64,000 nt of DNA from Flavobacterium microcysteis (GCF_006385255.1 NZ_VFJE01000054.1:62001-126000); one strand, 5' to 3'; numbered from the stretch's first letter, positions 53,095 through 63,420 are shown. The notes: generated by a model from the sequence alone, not told the origin. Program-made: numbers and translations.

Positions 53095-55125
53095 ATGAAA
53101 ATATTGAAATTCCCTTTAGCTAGGATAGCCATTTGGTTTGTTCTAGGAATACTCGCCGCATTTTATTTTGAACCAAATCCACTACTCTCACTGATTTGTT
53201 GTGGAGTTGCCGCTCTTTTTTTTGGAGCTGCCTATTATCTTTCCAAAAAAGATTTTATCCAGAAGACCTATTTTGGATATGCGACTTATCTTGTTTTTTT
53301 CTGTATAGGCAGTACTACTCATGCTGTACATAACGAAAAAAATTCCAGGATTCATTATGTGCACACACTAGACGGGCACAATCATTCCGTAGAAGTAGTT
53401 CTTCTTGAAAAACTAAAAAGCAATCCCTACAGCCATCGCTATATTGCAAAAGTTACTGCAATCGATTCAACAATTGCCGAAGGGAAAATTTTGCTGAATA
53501 TTAAAAAGCAAAATCTTCCTGAAGAGTTTCAAATTGGAAGTAGGCTACTCATATCCGGTACTATCTATGAGCCCAAAGAACCGGGCAATCCTCATCAATT
53601 TGATTACAAAAAGTATTTAGCTTATAAGTCTGTTTATGGACAAATGTATGCTGATGCACCTGCAATACAGCTAAGTTCAAAAACTGAAAAAAGTATCTGG
53701 TATTATGCTGCCCGTTTTCGCAGCACCATTATCCAAAACCTTAAAGACTCAGGATTTAGAAACGAAGAACTGAATGTGGCTGTCGCATTGATTTTAGGAC
53801 AGCAGCAAGATATTTCACCGGAACTGCTGAAAGATTATCAGTTTGCCGGTGCCGTGCATATTTTATCCGTATCCGGGCTCCATGTGGGATGCCTGATGCT
53901 TTTTATTGGATTCCTCCTTAGTCCTTTACCAAAAACCAGAACGGGCACTATTTTAAAACTGGTTATTGTCTTAGTCTTTCTCTGGATTTTTGCCTTAATT
54001 GCCAACTTTTCACCATCGGTTACACGTTCGGTTGTGATGTTCAGTTTTGTAGCTATTGGAAAATATGCCCACCGTAAGACCAATATTTACCATACACTTC
54101 TTGTTTCCGTATTCATCATACTACTTTTTGAGCCTTCTTTTATTTTTGACATTGGGTTTCAGCTCAGTTATTGTGCTTTATTCTTTATCGTATGGCTCCA
54201 GCCGTTGTTTAGCTCCTTATGGAAACCTAAAAACAGAGTAGCAAACTATTTCTGGGATATACTTACCGTTTCTTTTGCGGCTCAGATTGGCACTTTTCCT
54301 TTAAGTCTTTATTATTTCCATCAATTCCCGGGATTGTTTTTTATAACCAACCTGCTTGTTCTTCCTTTATTGGGAGTTATCATGGCACTGGGTGTTTTGG
54401 TGATGTTATGGGCCTCTTTTAGTAGTGTTCCCTCATTCCTTATCAAATGCCTTGAATGGAGCCTTTATATCCTAAATAAAACAATCAACCGGATTGCTTC
54501 TTTTGAATCTTTCGTATTTCAGGACATTTCTTTCAATTGGCAGATGTTATTGTCTTGCTACCTACTATTGTTCGCCATTATACTTTGGTTCAAAAAACCC
54601 AATTTCCAAAAACTTTCTTTCGCTTTAGTCGGCTTAATTTTATTCCAATTAGCTTATTTGGGTAATGAATTCTCTTCAAAAAAGCAAGAAGAATTGATTG
54701 TGTTTAATGCCAAAAGAAATACGATTATTGCTCAAAAAAAGGGAACGGAAATAACTGTCTTTAGTAATCAAAAATTAGCTGATCAAACGATGGATTTTAT
54801 TTTGAGACCTTATCTCGTTGGAAGTTTCAGCCATATCACAGCTACAGAAAAAATCGGGAATTTGATGTATTTCAAACAGAATAAGATTTTGGTTATTGAC
54901 AGCCTTGGCGTTTCTCCTAAAAGCCAGCAGCCTGATATTATCATCTTGTCACAATCACCAAAAATAAATCTTGAAAGGGTTATCCGGAATGCAACGCCAA
55001 AAATGATTATTGCTGATGCTTCTAATTATCGCACTGATATTGAACGTTGGAAAACAACCTGTATAAAAGAAAAAATCCCTTTTCACTCAACAGTTGAAAA
55101 GGGATTTTATAGTATGTCTGAATAG
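53095..55125 (+). CDS. ComEC/Rec2-family DNA-uptake channel protein
   Basis: I chose the ATG at 53095 (676 residues, MKILKFPLARIAIWFVLGIL); the earlier start adds nine residues without support. The N-terminal OB-like DUF4131 domain (about 25-180) is followed by the Competence domain (about 215-500) with GAVHILSVSGLHVGCLMLF and FSPSVTRSVVMFSFVAIG. About ten membrane helices are expected. The C-terminal part (about 540-676) should be a metallo-beta-lactamase-like nuclease domain. I find no HxHxDH motif there, and it is only about 140 residues, so that domain looks degenerate. Role: inner membrane passage of single-stranded DNA, inferred from family. Confidence 0.88.
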   Translation: MKILKFPLARIAIWFVLGILAAFYFEPNPLLSLICCGVAALFFGAAYYLSKKDFIQKTYFGYATYLVFFCIGSTTHAVHNEKNSRIHYVHTLDGHNHSVEVVLLEKLKSNPYSHRYIAKVTAIDSTIAEGKILLNIKKQNLPEEFQIGSRLLISGTIYEPKEPGNPHQFDYKKYLAYKSVYGQMYADAPAIQLSSKTEKSIWYYAARFRSTIIQNLKDSGFRNEELNVAVALILGQQQDISPELLKDYQFAGAVHILSVSGLHVGCLMLFIGFLLSPLPKTRTGTILKLVIVLVFLWIFALIANFSPSVTRSVVMFSFVAIGKYAHRKTNIYHTLLVSVFIILLFEPSFIFDIGFQLSYCALFFIVWLQPLFSSLWKPKNRVANYFWDILTVSFAAQIGTFPLSLYYFHQFPGLFFITNLLVLPLLGVIMALGVLVMLWASFSSVPSFLIKCLEWSLYILNKTINRIASFESFVFQDISFNWQMLLSCYLLLFAIILWFKKPNFQKLSFALVGLILFQLAYLGNEFSSKKQEELIVFNAKRNTIIAQKKGTEITVFSNQKLADQTMDFILRPYLVGSFSHITATEKIGNLMYFKQNKILVIDSLGVSPKSQQPDIIILSQSPKINLERVIRNATPKMIIADASNYRTDIERWKTTCIKEKIPFHSTVEKGFYSMSE

Positions 55126-55126
55126 C

Positions 55127-55588
55127 TTAGACTTTAATCAAAGGCAATAGCTGCTCTGGAGTATGGTATCCAACAATAGGACTTTTCACTTCTCCTTTGC
55201 TATCAAAAATATACATTGACGGATATCCTTGTACTTTCAAGAACATTGTAAAATCGTGAACTGCGTTACGTCCTTTACGGGTAGCATCAAATTTTGGGTT
55301 TGTATATTTTTTGCCTTTATAATTCACTTCTGAATCACCTTCAGCATTAAACTTTACAGCATAATAGTTTGCATTGATGTAATCTGCTACTTCTTTTGCT
55401 TGGAAAGTATTCTTATCTAACATTTTACATGGACCACACCAGTCTGTGTATACATCCATAAAAATTGGTTTTGCTTTTTTCTTTTGTGCCGCCAAAGCCT
55501 GATCTAATGTCATCCATTTCACTTCTTGGGCCTGAACTGCAGCCATTGAGCCTACAGCTAAAAATAGTGCTAAAAGTAATTTTTTCAT
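55127..55588 (-). CDS. Periplasmic thioredoxin-like protein
   Basis: The 153-residue protein has signal peptide MKKLLLALFLAVGSMAAVQAQ and a thioredoxin fold with active site WCGPCK in FMDVYTDWCGPCKMLDKNTF, cis-Pro in VQGYPSMYIF, and an insertion of about 20 residues (GDSEVNYKGKKYTNPKFDAT) between strands. This resembles the DsbD-gamma/thioredoxin-7-like group and probably acts in periplasmic disulfide reduction. It is downstream of the POT/DPP operon on the same strand but has its own TATTTTTG (minus strand, 55623-55616). Confidence 0.92.
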   Translation of the reverse strand: MKKLLLALFLAVGSMAAVQAQEVKWMTLDQALAAQKKKAKPIFMDVYTDWCGPCKMLDKNTFQAKEVADYINANYYAVKFNAEGDSEVNYKGKKYTNPKFDATRKGRNAVHDFTMFLKVQGYPSMYIFDSKGEVKSPIVGYHTPEQLLPLIKV

Positions 55589-55631
55589 TTTTTTATAGTT
55601 TTTAATATTGGGTTCAAAAATAGTGCCGTTT

Positions 55632-57347
55632 TTAAGCTACATTATTTTCTTTCATAACACTGTTTAGCCATTTCAGCATCAATAACAATACGATTGCCGC
55701 TGCCAAAACCAAACCAAAGTTAAGGAAGAAGAAGTTTTCTTTCTGTGGCATTTCTTCCCAAAGAGAAGATAGCATCCCAGAAAGTTTGTTTCCTACAGAA
55801 ATTGCCAGGAAGAATCCACCCATCATCAAGGCAGTAATTCTTGGAGGTGATAATTTAGATACTAGAGAAAGTCCCATTGGAGATAAACATAGCTCACCTA
55901 TTGTAATAACACCATAAGAAGCGATTAGCCACCAAGAACTTGCTTTCATAGTCAGGTCGTTTGTTGCAAAAACAGCTCCTACCATAACCAAAGCTGATAA
56001 GGCAGTGATTAATAAACCGATAAAGATTTTTGTAGGTGTACTAGGCTCTTTTTTTCTTCTTCTCAACCAGCTGAATACTCCTACTACCAAAGGCGTCAAA
56101 GCCACTACCCAGAATGGGTTGATAGATTGGTATAGCTCTGTTGAATATAATTTTAAGTCTGTTCCTTTAGCTGGAACCTGGTCGCCAGGCAAAGTTGCAA
56201 AGTATTTTCTTGATTTTTCCAGCTGTCCTATTTCGCTTGAATATTTTCCTTTTGCGACAATTTCTTCTTTAGAAACTGCAGGCATTGCTGCTTCTTTAGC
56301 ACGCATTTCCTCGATTGTCTTATCAAATGTAGCCTGATCTGCAGAAACGATATCATTGTTTACAACAACCTGTGCCATTCCCAATTTGTCTGCTACGTTA
56401 GAAACTGCAGTTGGCATATTTCTGTCTGTATGGTCTTCTGCCCAAACTGTTAAGGCATCACCATTTTGGTGGAAGATGGCAAAGAATAAGATAACGCAGG
56501 TAAATACAGCTAATAATGCTTTAATCGCTCTGCTTTCTTTAGCCTCCGCTTTAAATGCCAAATAAATAAAGAATCCAATTACCGGAATACATCCAATGAT
56601 GAAGGCATCATTTGTATCTGAACCCAAGAAATTCCCTGGTATCATGTATCCGATTATACCAAAGATAAACATTGGAAGAACTGTCAATCCTAAGATTTTT
56701 CCAGTTGACATATCGCCTTCTTGTACCGGCTTGATTACGTCAACATGTTTGATGTGTTTTGTTCCGATTAAGAATACAACCACACCAATCAACATTCCTA
56801 CTCCAGCGGCAGCAAAAGCATGCCCCCATCCGTAGTTGATTCTCATGTAGGCAGCAACGAAATTACAGATAAATGCTCCTACGTTGATTCCCATATAAAA
56901 GATGTTGTAACCCGCATCTTTTTTGTCTTTCATATCATCACCGCTGTATAAATTACCTACAAGTGTTGAGATATTCGGTTTAAAGAATCCGTTTCCTAAA
57001 ATAATACAGAATAAGGCGATATAGAAAGTCGTTATACTATGGATTGAAAGCAAAAAGTAACCTGTTGCCATCATCAATCCTCCCATAATGATTGATTTTC
57101 TGTATCCTAATACTCTGTCAGCAAGCAATCCTCCAATAAAAGGAGTCAAATACACCAGACCTAGATATGTTCCATAAATGTCAGATTTTTTAGCAGGGTC
57201 AAATCCCATACCTCCATTATTCCATCCGTCGAGCATGTAGAGGGAGAATATCCCTAGCATCAAATAATATCCAAATCTTTCCCACATTTCTGTTCCGAAC
57301 AGGTACCAAAGTCCTTTAGGGTGTGATCGCTTTACTGTTGTTTCCAT
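55632..57347 (-). CDS. POT/PTR-family peptide transporter (1)
   Basis: This 571-residue proton-coupled di-/tripeptide importer has the POT signature TEMWERFGYYLMLGIFSLYM in helix 1 (ExxERFxYY). FYMGINVGAFICNFVAAYMR is the PTR2 motif, and FHQNGDALTVWAEDH marks helix 7. The loop between helices 7 and 8 carries an extra hydrophilic segment of about 90 residues (about 300-395). Its last helix region has GELCLSPMGLSLVSKLSPPR. It is the third of three tandem paralogues downstream of the dipeptidyl peptidase gene. Confidence 0.95.
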   Translation of the reverse strand: METTVKRSHPKGLWYLFGTEMWERFGYYLMLGIFSLYMLDGWNNGGMGFDPAKKSDIYGTYLGLVYLTPFIGGLLADRVLGYRKSIIMGGLMMATGYFLLSIHSITTFYIALFCIILGNGFFKPNISTLVGNLYSGDDMKDKKDAGYNIFYMGINVGAFICNFVAAYMRINYGWGHAFAAAGVGMLIGVVVFLIGTKHIKHVDVIKPVQEGDMSTGKILGLTVLPMFIFGIIGYMIPGNFLGSDTNDAFIIGCIPVIGFFIYLAFKAEAKESRAIKALLAVFTCVILFFAIFHQNGDALTVWAEDHTDRNMPTAVSNVADKLGMAQVVVNNDIVSADQATFDKTIEEMRAKEAAMPAVSKEEIVAKGKYSSEIGQLEKSRKYFATLPGDQVPAKGTDLKLYSTELYQSINPFWVVALTPLVVGVFSWLRRRKKEPSTPTKIFIGLLITALSALVMVGAVFATNDLTMKASSWWLIASYGVITIGELCLSPMGLSLVSKLSPPRITALMMGGFFLAISVGNKLSGMLSSLWEEMPQKENFFFLNFGLVLAAAIVLLLMLKWLNSVMKENNVA

Positions 57348-57375
57348 TTATTATAGTTTAAAGTTAGTGTTATAT

Positions 57376-59520
57376 TTATCTTACTCCGTGCATTAGTTTC
57401 TTCAGCACCGGATTTAAGGCTACGACAATGAATCCCGCAACAATAGGGACTATCGTAAAGATCAGGAAGAAGGTACTCATATCGTATTCTTTCGTAATTC
57501 CTTCAATCATTCCTCCTAGCGAACCTGCCAATTTATTCCCGATTGCAATCGCAAGATACCACATCCCGAACATAAATGCAATCATTCTTGAAGGCACCAA
57601 TTTGCTCACATAAGAAAGACCTACTGGCGACAGGCATAATTCTCCCCAGGTATGGAACAGATAGGCTAATATAAGCCAAATCATGCTAACTCTTACAGCT
57701 CCTGCTTCAGCTCCTGAAGGAATAACTCTTGCTCCATAAGCCAAAATTGCAAACCCTAAGCCCATGATGATTAATCCGAGTCCGTATTTTACGGCTGCAC
57801 TTGGGTTGTACTTGCTGTCCCACCATTTAGAGAACATCGATGCAAAAGCAATAATAAAGAACGAATTCAAGATACTAAACCATGAAGCTGTAACTTCTAC
57901 CTGGTTTTCTTTCAGTTGTGTTACTTCTGCATTTATAATTTGTGAATCTTTTGTCGCTTTTTTATAATCATCCCTGATTTTAGTTTCTAGTCCTTTCGTT
58001 AGATATACAAAATTTCCAATCTCACTATGCAATGCAACCTTATCGCTTACCTTCAACACATCTTTGCTAGAAATCGTAACGGTCTGGTCAACTACTACAT
58101 CTGTTGGCTTTAAAACCGTAGTTTCTGTGACTGCATTGAAATCAAAAACCAAATCTCCGTTTTCATCAACAGCCTGTTTCTTAGTTTTTTTATCAATCTG
58201 TGCTGTTTTAATAGCCTGATATTTTAGTTCGTAAGCTTTTGAATTATAATCATTGTTTAGCATCCAGCCTACAATTCCCCATACTCCCAAAAAGCTCAAT
58301 GCCAATACAATGTTTGATGTAGCAATTTTTTTAGAGGTTTGTTTGAATAACAGAAACAAAACCCATGAAACTAGAGCTAACGGTATAACTGTAAGAAGTG
58401 TGTTGACAATATTAAAGATAACTGCCTGATTGCCCATCAAGGTTCTGTCTGTAAAATCTCTGGCAAAAAGCACAAGTGATGTTGCTCCCTGTTCAAACGA
58501 CAACCAAAAGAAAACGGTAAAGAAGGCAAAAATAATTACAGCAACCATTCTATGACGCACTACTTTGGTATAGCGTGCAATTCTGGAAATTACCAAAAAT
58601 AAAAACAATACTAAACCGATAATCGTAATCACTAGTGACCCTGGCAAAATCTCTTTTGACACTAAAAATTCCTGTGGTAATAAATGGATATTTCCAATTT
58701 TTGAAGCCGGATCATCAATTAAATATAATAATCCAATTATTGAAGTAATAACAATCAGAATCTTATCCAACATCGTAAACGGATTGCGCTTGTCTTCCGG
58801 TTTTTCTTCAGCTTTTGGTTCTGTAATATCAATCTGTCCGTCTGGCGAGATTACTTCTACAACTTTATCTTTTTTTGGAACATCACCAATTGTACCGAAC
58901 AATGGTTTGGCCAACCAAAACTGCAAAGAACCAAGAAGCATAAAGATTCCGGCTAATCCGAATCCCCAACTCCAACCGATTTTTTCGGCAAGATAACCGC
59001 AAAGCATCATTCCGAAGAAAGCTCCGGCATTTACTCCCATATAGAAAATAGTATAGGCACCGTCTTTTTTCTCCGGCAAATCCTTATACATTTCAGAAAT
59101 AATAGAAGTCATATTCGGTTTAAAGAAACCAGTACCAATTACCAGCAATCCCAATCCAAAATACATTGAAAATTCTGTTTCAATTGCCAATGAAGCGTGT
59201 CCTAAGGTCATGATAAGCGCTCCTATGACAACTGCCCAACGGTAGCCTGTAAATTTATCGGCAATAATTCCTCCGGCAATTGGGGTTAAATATAAAAGTC
59301 CGGCATATGTACCAAACAACGCACCGGCATTTTCTGACGACCATTCCCAGCCCGGATTGGTTCCGATGGCTGCCATGGTCAAGAAGTTAATTAATAAAAC
59401 TCTCATTCCGTAGAAAGAGAATCGTTCCCACATTTCAGTAAAAAACAATACGAATAATCCCGATGGATGGCCTAAAACTTTTGATTTGAAAAAATCGTTA
59501 TTGGATGTGATTTCTGACAT
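57376..59520 (-). CDS. POT/PTR-family peptide transporter (2), long form
   Basis: This 714-residue transporter has TEMWERFSFYGMRVLLINFL, FYMGVNAGAFFGMMLCGYLA and GELCLSPVGLSYVSKLVPSR, as in the other two. It is about 150-200 residues longer than a typical POT protein. After helix 7 (FWLSFEQGATSLVLFARDFT) come two additional hydrophobic segments and then a hydrophilic, Lys/Asp/Val-rich domain (about 430-555, IDKKTKKQAVDENGDLVFDF) before the next family helix. The insert probably faces the periplasm. The transporter is expected to import dipeptides produced by the upstream peptidase. Confidence 0.94.
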   Translation of the reverse strand: MSEITSNNDFFKSKVLGHPSGLFVLFFTEMWERFSFYGMRVLLINFLTMAAIGTNPGWEWSSENAGALFGTYAGLLYLTPIAGGIIADKFTGYRWAVVIGALIMTLGHASLAIETEFSMYFGLGLLVIGTGFFKPNMTSIISEMYKDLPEKKDGAYTIFYMGVNAGAFFGMMLCGYLAEKIGWSWGFGLAGIFMLLGSLQFWLAKPLFGTIGDVPKKDKVVEVISPDGQIDITEPKAEEKPEDKRNPFTMLDKILIVITSIIGLLYLIDDPASKIGNIHLLPQEFLVSKEILPGSLVITIIGLVLFLFLVISRIARYTKVVRHRMVAVIIFAFFTVFFWLSFEQGATSLVLFARDFTDRTLMGNQAVIFNIVNTLLTVIPLALVSWVLFLLFKQTSKKIATSNIVLALSFLGVWGIVGWMLNNDYNSKAYELKYQAIKTAQIDKKTKKQAVDENGDLVFDFNAVTETTVLKPTDVVVDQTVTISSKDVLKVSDKVALHSEIGNFVYLTKGLETKIRDDYKKATKDSQIINAEVTQLKENQVEVTASWFSILNSFFIIAFASMFSKWWDSKYNPSAAVKYGLGLIIMGLGFAILAYGARVIPSGAEAGAVRVSMIWLILAYLFHTWGELCLSPVGLSYVSKLVPSRMIAFMFGMWYLAIAIGNKLAGSLGGMIEGITKEYDMSTFFLIFTIVPIVAGFIVVALNPVLKKLMHGVR

Positions 59521-59538
59521 TATAAATTTTTATTCTTA

Positions 59539-61050
59539 TTATTTAACTTCCTGCATTAGCTTTTTAATCAAAGGCGTTGCTACAATTAGAATCAATCCCG
59601 CAATTAAGGAATAGATTGCTAACGTATAATATCCGTCTGTATAGGATTGCAATTTTGACAATAAATCATGGCCTGTATTGGATTTTGACATTGCCGCACC
59701 TAGTTTCCCAGCTGCCAACTGACCAAAAGCACTTGCTAAGAACCATAATCCCATCATCATTCCAAACAATCTTTTTGGAGACAGTTTTGTAATGATTGAC
59801 ATTCCAATAGGCCCAAGGCAAAGCTCACCGATTGTAGTAACCAGATAAGCGAAAGTGAACAGGTTCAAAGAAGTTATACCTTCAGAATTTGCGAAAAATC
59901 GGGTATAATAGAATAAGTAAAACGAAGCCGAAAGGAACAAGAAACCTATTCCAAATTTTATAATCGTGTTTGGCTCAATTTTCTTTTTCGCTAACCATAA
60001 CCATAAAAGACCTATTACCGGGCTTAAAATGATTACGAAAAACGTATTGGAACTGTTATTTACAATATTAGGGTCAATTGAAAAAAACAATAAATTGTGA
60101 CTTAGGTTGTCTTTTGCAAAAAGAGACAGTGATCCACCACTTTGCTCATAAATTGCATTAAACAAGAAGTAAAAGAAAATGAATAAAAACGCTGCAAATA
60201 GTTTTTTCTGTAAGCTGGCGTTTCTCAGATTAAATAGTTCGTAAGTGAAGTACAATACGGCAATAGCACCAATCGTATACATAAAATAATCTGTATAGTC
60301 TGTATTTTTTACCATTATAAAAATAAATGGTATGCTAAGTAGCGAACATACATATACGGCGATTTCTCTGATTTTTCTTTTGCTTACTGATAGATTCAAA
60401 AGTGGAGAATCTCCAATAGGACCTAAATGTTTTTTAGTAACAAGAAAAGTTATAAGCCCTAAAGCCATTACAATTGCTGCAGAAAGGAAACATAATGTCC
60501 AAGAGTGATATTTCCCTAAATAGATACATAATGCTCCTCCAAAAAGCCCTCCAATATTGATTCCAGCATAAAACATTCCGTATCCAGCATCTCTTCTTGG
60601 GTCTTTTTCGTGGTATAATTCTCCAACCATTGAAGAAATATTCGGTTTAAAGAAACCTGTACCAATTATAGAAAAGGCAATTCCATAATAAAACATAGCC
60701 TGAGGAGAAAACGCTATCAGCAAGTTTCCTAAAATCATTACGATACCGCCAAAGAAAAGCGATTTTCTAAATCCTAATATTTTGTCGGCAAATATACCAC
60801 CGATGAAAGTAAAGGCATAAACGAATGCCTGAATCGCACCATATTGCAAATTAGCTGCATCATCTTTTAACAAAAGCTGGTCGACCATAAAAAAAGTCAA
60901 AACGCCTCGCATTCCATAAAAACAGAAACGCTCCCACATTTCTACTAAAAACAGATACCATAGCTGCCTTGGGTATTTTCCTTCAAAATTTTGAATCTCT
61001 TCAATAGTCGGCAATTGGACTGCGGGGGTATTCGGGTCGGTCATTTCCAT
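59539..61050 (-). CDS. POT/PTR-family peptide transporter (3), standard length
   Basis: The 503-residue protein has VEMWERFCFYGMRGVLTFFM, FYAGINIGGLFGGALCIYLG and GELCLGPIGMSIITKLSPKR, and lacks the long inserts of its two downstream paralogues. It is expected to import di- and tripeptides with protons. Its start codon directly abuts the stop codon of the dipeptidyl peptidase gene (TAAATG on the minus strand), so the two are translationally coupled. This is the first of the three transporters in the operon. Confidence 0.95.
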   Translation of the reverse strand: MEMTDPNTPAVQLPTIEEIQNFEGKYPRQLWYLFLVEMWERFCFYGMRGVLTFFMVDQLLLKDDAANLQYGAIQAFVYAFTFIGGIFADKILGFRKSLFFGGIVMILGNLLIAFSPQAMFYYGIAFSIIGTGFFKPNISSMVGELYHEKDPRRDAGYGMFYAGINIGGLFGGALCIYLGKYHSWTLCFLSAAIVMALGLITFLVTKKHLGPIGDSPLLNLSVSKRKIREIAVYVCSLLSIPFIFIMVKNTDYTDYFMYTIGAIAVLYFTYELFNLRNASLQKKLFAAFLFIFFYFLFNAIYEQSGGSLSLFAKDNLSHNLLFFSIDPNIVNNSSNTFFVIILSPVIGLLWLWLAKKKIEPNTIIKFGIGFLFLSASFYLFYYTRFFANSEGITSLNLFTFAYLVTTIGELCLGPIGMSIITKLSPKRLFGMMMGLWFLASAFGQLAAGKLGAAMSKSNTGHDLLSKLQSYTDGYYTLAIYSLIAGLILIVATPLIKKLMQEVK

Positions 61051-63222
61051 TTATAAATTCTCTTTAATAAAGTTTGTCATTTTTGTATATAGTTGCAATC
61101 TGGTTTTTCCACCATAAATTCCATGGTTTTTATCTGGATAAATTGCCCAATCAAATTGCTTGTTAGCCTGAACTAATGCTTCAATCATTAGCATCGTATT
61201 TTGTACGTGAACGTTGTCATCAGCAGTCCCGTGAATTAACAGGTATTTCCCTTTTAGCTTGCTAACATGATTGATTGGAGAGTTTTCATCATATCCAGAT
61301 GCATTTTCTTGTGGAGTCTGCATGTATCTTTCTGTATATACTGAATCATAGAATCGCCAGTTGGTTACCGGAGCAACAGCTATAGCCATTTTAAAGACAT
61401 CGTTTCCTTTAAGAATACAGTTTGAAGACATGAAACCTCCATAGCTCCAACCCCAGATTCCAATTCTGCTGCTGTCAACATAATTGTATTTTCCAATTAC
61501 TTTTGCAGCATCAATCTGGTCTTCAACTTCAAATTTACCTAGTTCTTTATAAGTTACTTTTTTGAAATCAGCACCTTTATAACCGGTTCCTCTTCCGTCA
61601 ACGCAAGCTACGATGTAGCCTTGTTGTGAAAGCATCATGTACCAAAAATCATTGGTGTTTAACCAGCTATTCTTAACTTCCTGTGAGCCTGGCCCGGAAT
61701 ATTGGAACAATAAAACAGGATATTTTTTAGAAGCATCAAAATCTTTTGGTTTAATCATCCAGGCATTCAGCTTGTGTCCCTTTTCTGTAGTCAGTTCAAA
61801 AAATTCTTTCGAAGGCAAACCATAAGCTTTTACCTTAGCAATCAGCGATTCGTTCTTTTTAATCGACTGTACTTCTTTGCCGGTTTTAGCATCGTTTAGT
61901 GAATATTGCGCCGGAGTTGACACATTTGAAAAGGTATTGATGTAAAACTGGAAGTTCGGGCTGAAAGTAGCCGAATTAGTTCCGGTTGCAGAGGAAAGTC
62001 GTTTCTTCTCTTTTCCGTTTAGTTTTATAGAGTAAATATCTCTGTTGATGGAGCCGTTTTCTACAGACTGGTAGAAAATAGTTCCTGATTTTTCTTCAAG
62101 ACCGTAATAGGCAGTAACTTCCCATGGTCCTTTAGTGATTTGATTTTTCAGCTTTCCGGCCTTATCGTAGTGGTAAATATGGTTGTATCCGTCTTTTTCA
62201 CTTGTCCAGATAAAGCTATTGTCTTTTAGGAAGGTAAGATTATCTGTGATGTCAACGTAGGCTTTATCTTTTTCATTCAGGACTACCTTAGCTGTTCCCG
62301 TAGTTCCGTCAACAAAAAGCAAATCCAAATTGTTCTGGTGTCTGTTGATTACTTGAGCACTCAAAACATTCGCTTCGTTGGTCCATTTGATTCTTGGAAT
62401 ATAAAAATCATTATAGTTACCCAGATTAATCTGTTTTGAAGCGCTAGCTTTCAAATCATAAACATGTAGTGAAGCTATAGCATTTTTTTCCCCTGCTTTT
62501 GGATATTTGAAAACCTGCTGCGTTGGATAAAGTCCCTCATTGTATAAATCCATTGAAAATTCAGGCACTGCAGTCTCATCAAAACGGATAAAAGCTATTT
62601 TATCGCTTGCCGCATTCCAGTCGTAAGCTCTTACAAAAGAAAATTCTTCCTCATATACCCAATCCGTTATACCGTTGATTACGGCATTTTTCTTTCCATC
62701 GGTTGTAATTTGTTTGGTAGTTTTTGATTGCAGGTTGTAGACGTATAAGTTGTTGTCTTTAGCATAAGCAATCTGATTTCCATCAGGAGAAAAAGTAGGC
62801 TCCTGTATTTTGAAATCGAACAATTTGGTCAATTGTTTGGTTTGGATGTCATATAAATAATAATCGGCTACAAAAGAATGGCGGAAAATTTGCTCCGATT
62901 TGCATGCGATCAACATTTTATTTTCATTGGAGTTGAAAATATAACTGTCGATCATTGGAAGGTCTTTGTGATTTTTAGTGTCAATCAGCGTGGAAACCTT
63001 TTTCAGGGTAGCGTAGTCATAGAGATCAATCTGCATGCTCCTGGACGGCCTATCAAAATTCAATACAGTATATTGGTTTGTATTTTTTAAGGATTGTAAT
63101 TCGTCCATCCCTTCGGCCCTAAATGCACCTCCCCATATTTCTTCGAGAGTTATTTTTTGCTGGCCAAAAACCGACATACTTATAAATAAAAGCAGTACGG
63201 TAATCTTTCGTGAATTTATCAT
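61051..63222 (-). CDS. Dipeptidyl peptidase IV (S9 family)
   Basis: This 723-residue exported serine peptidase removes N-terminal dipeptides with Pro or Ala in the second position. The signal peptide ends at SVFGQQ. An N-terminal eight-bladed propeller (about 30-460) holds the substrate-binding Glu pair in DWVYEEEFSFVRAYDWN. The C-terminal alpha/beta-hydrolase domain has catalytic S593 in GWGWSYGGFMS, D668 in GTADDNVHVQ and H700 in KNHGIYGG. It leads the operon with three POT transporters, which makes a periplasmic peptide-trimming and import route likely. Confidence 0.96.
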   Translation of the reverse strand: MINSRKITVLLLFISMSVFGQQKITLEEIWGGAFRAEGMDELQSLKNTNQYTVLNFDRPSRSMQIDLYDYATLKKVSTLIDTKNHKDLPMIDSYIFNSNENKMLIACKSEQIFRHSFVADYYLYDIQTKQLTKLFDFKIQEPTFSPDGNQIAYAKDNNLYVYNLQSKTTKQITTDGKKNAVINGITDWVYEEEFSFVRAYDWNAASDKIAFIRFDETAVPEFSMDLYNEGLYPTQQVFKYPKAGEKNAIASLHVYDLKASASKQINLGNYNDFYIPRIKWTNEANVLSAQVINRHQNNLDLLFVDGTTGTAKVVLNEKDKAYVDITDNLTFLKDNSFIWTSEKDGYNHIYHYDKAGKLKNQITKGPWEVTAYYGLEEKSGTIFYQSVENGSINRDIYSIKLNGKEKKRLSSATGTNSATFSPNFQFYINTFSNVSTPAQYSLNDAKTGKEVQSIKKNESLIAKVKAYGLPSKEFFELTTEKGHKLNAWMIKPKDFDASKKYPVLLFQYSGPGSQEVKNSWLNTNDFWYMMLSQQGYIVACVDGRGTGYKGADFKKVTYKELGKFEVEDQIDAAKVIGKYNYVDSSRIGIWGWSYGGFMSSNCILKGNDVFKMAIAVAPVTNWRFYDSVYTERYMQTPQENASGYDENSPINHVSKLKGKYLLIHGTADDNVHVQNTMLMIEALVQANKQFDWAIYPDKNHGIYGGKTRLQLYTKMTNFIKENL

Positions 63223-63420
63223 ATTTTGCTAAGGTAAAAAAACTGTCAATTTTAGTGAAAAAATCGCAATAAACCTTGATTTTTTCTGTTAAATGCGATT
63301 TTTGTAATTTTGATTAATCTCTAAATTTCAAATGCTTCCGGTTTAAAACTCATAAAAAAATTTCTAGCAGCCTGTTTCTATTGTTATTTTACCGTTATGT
63401 TTGAACAAATCTCTTCCCAA

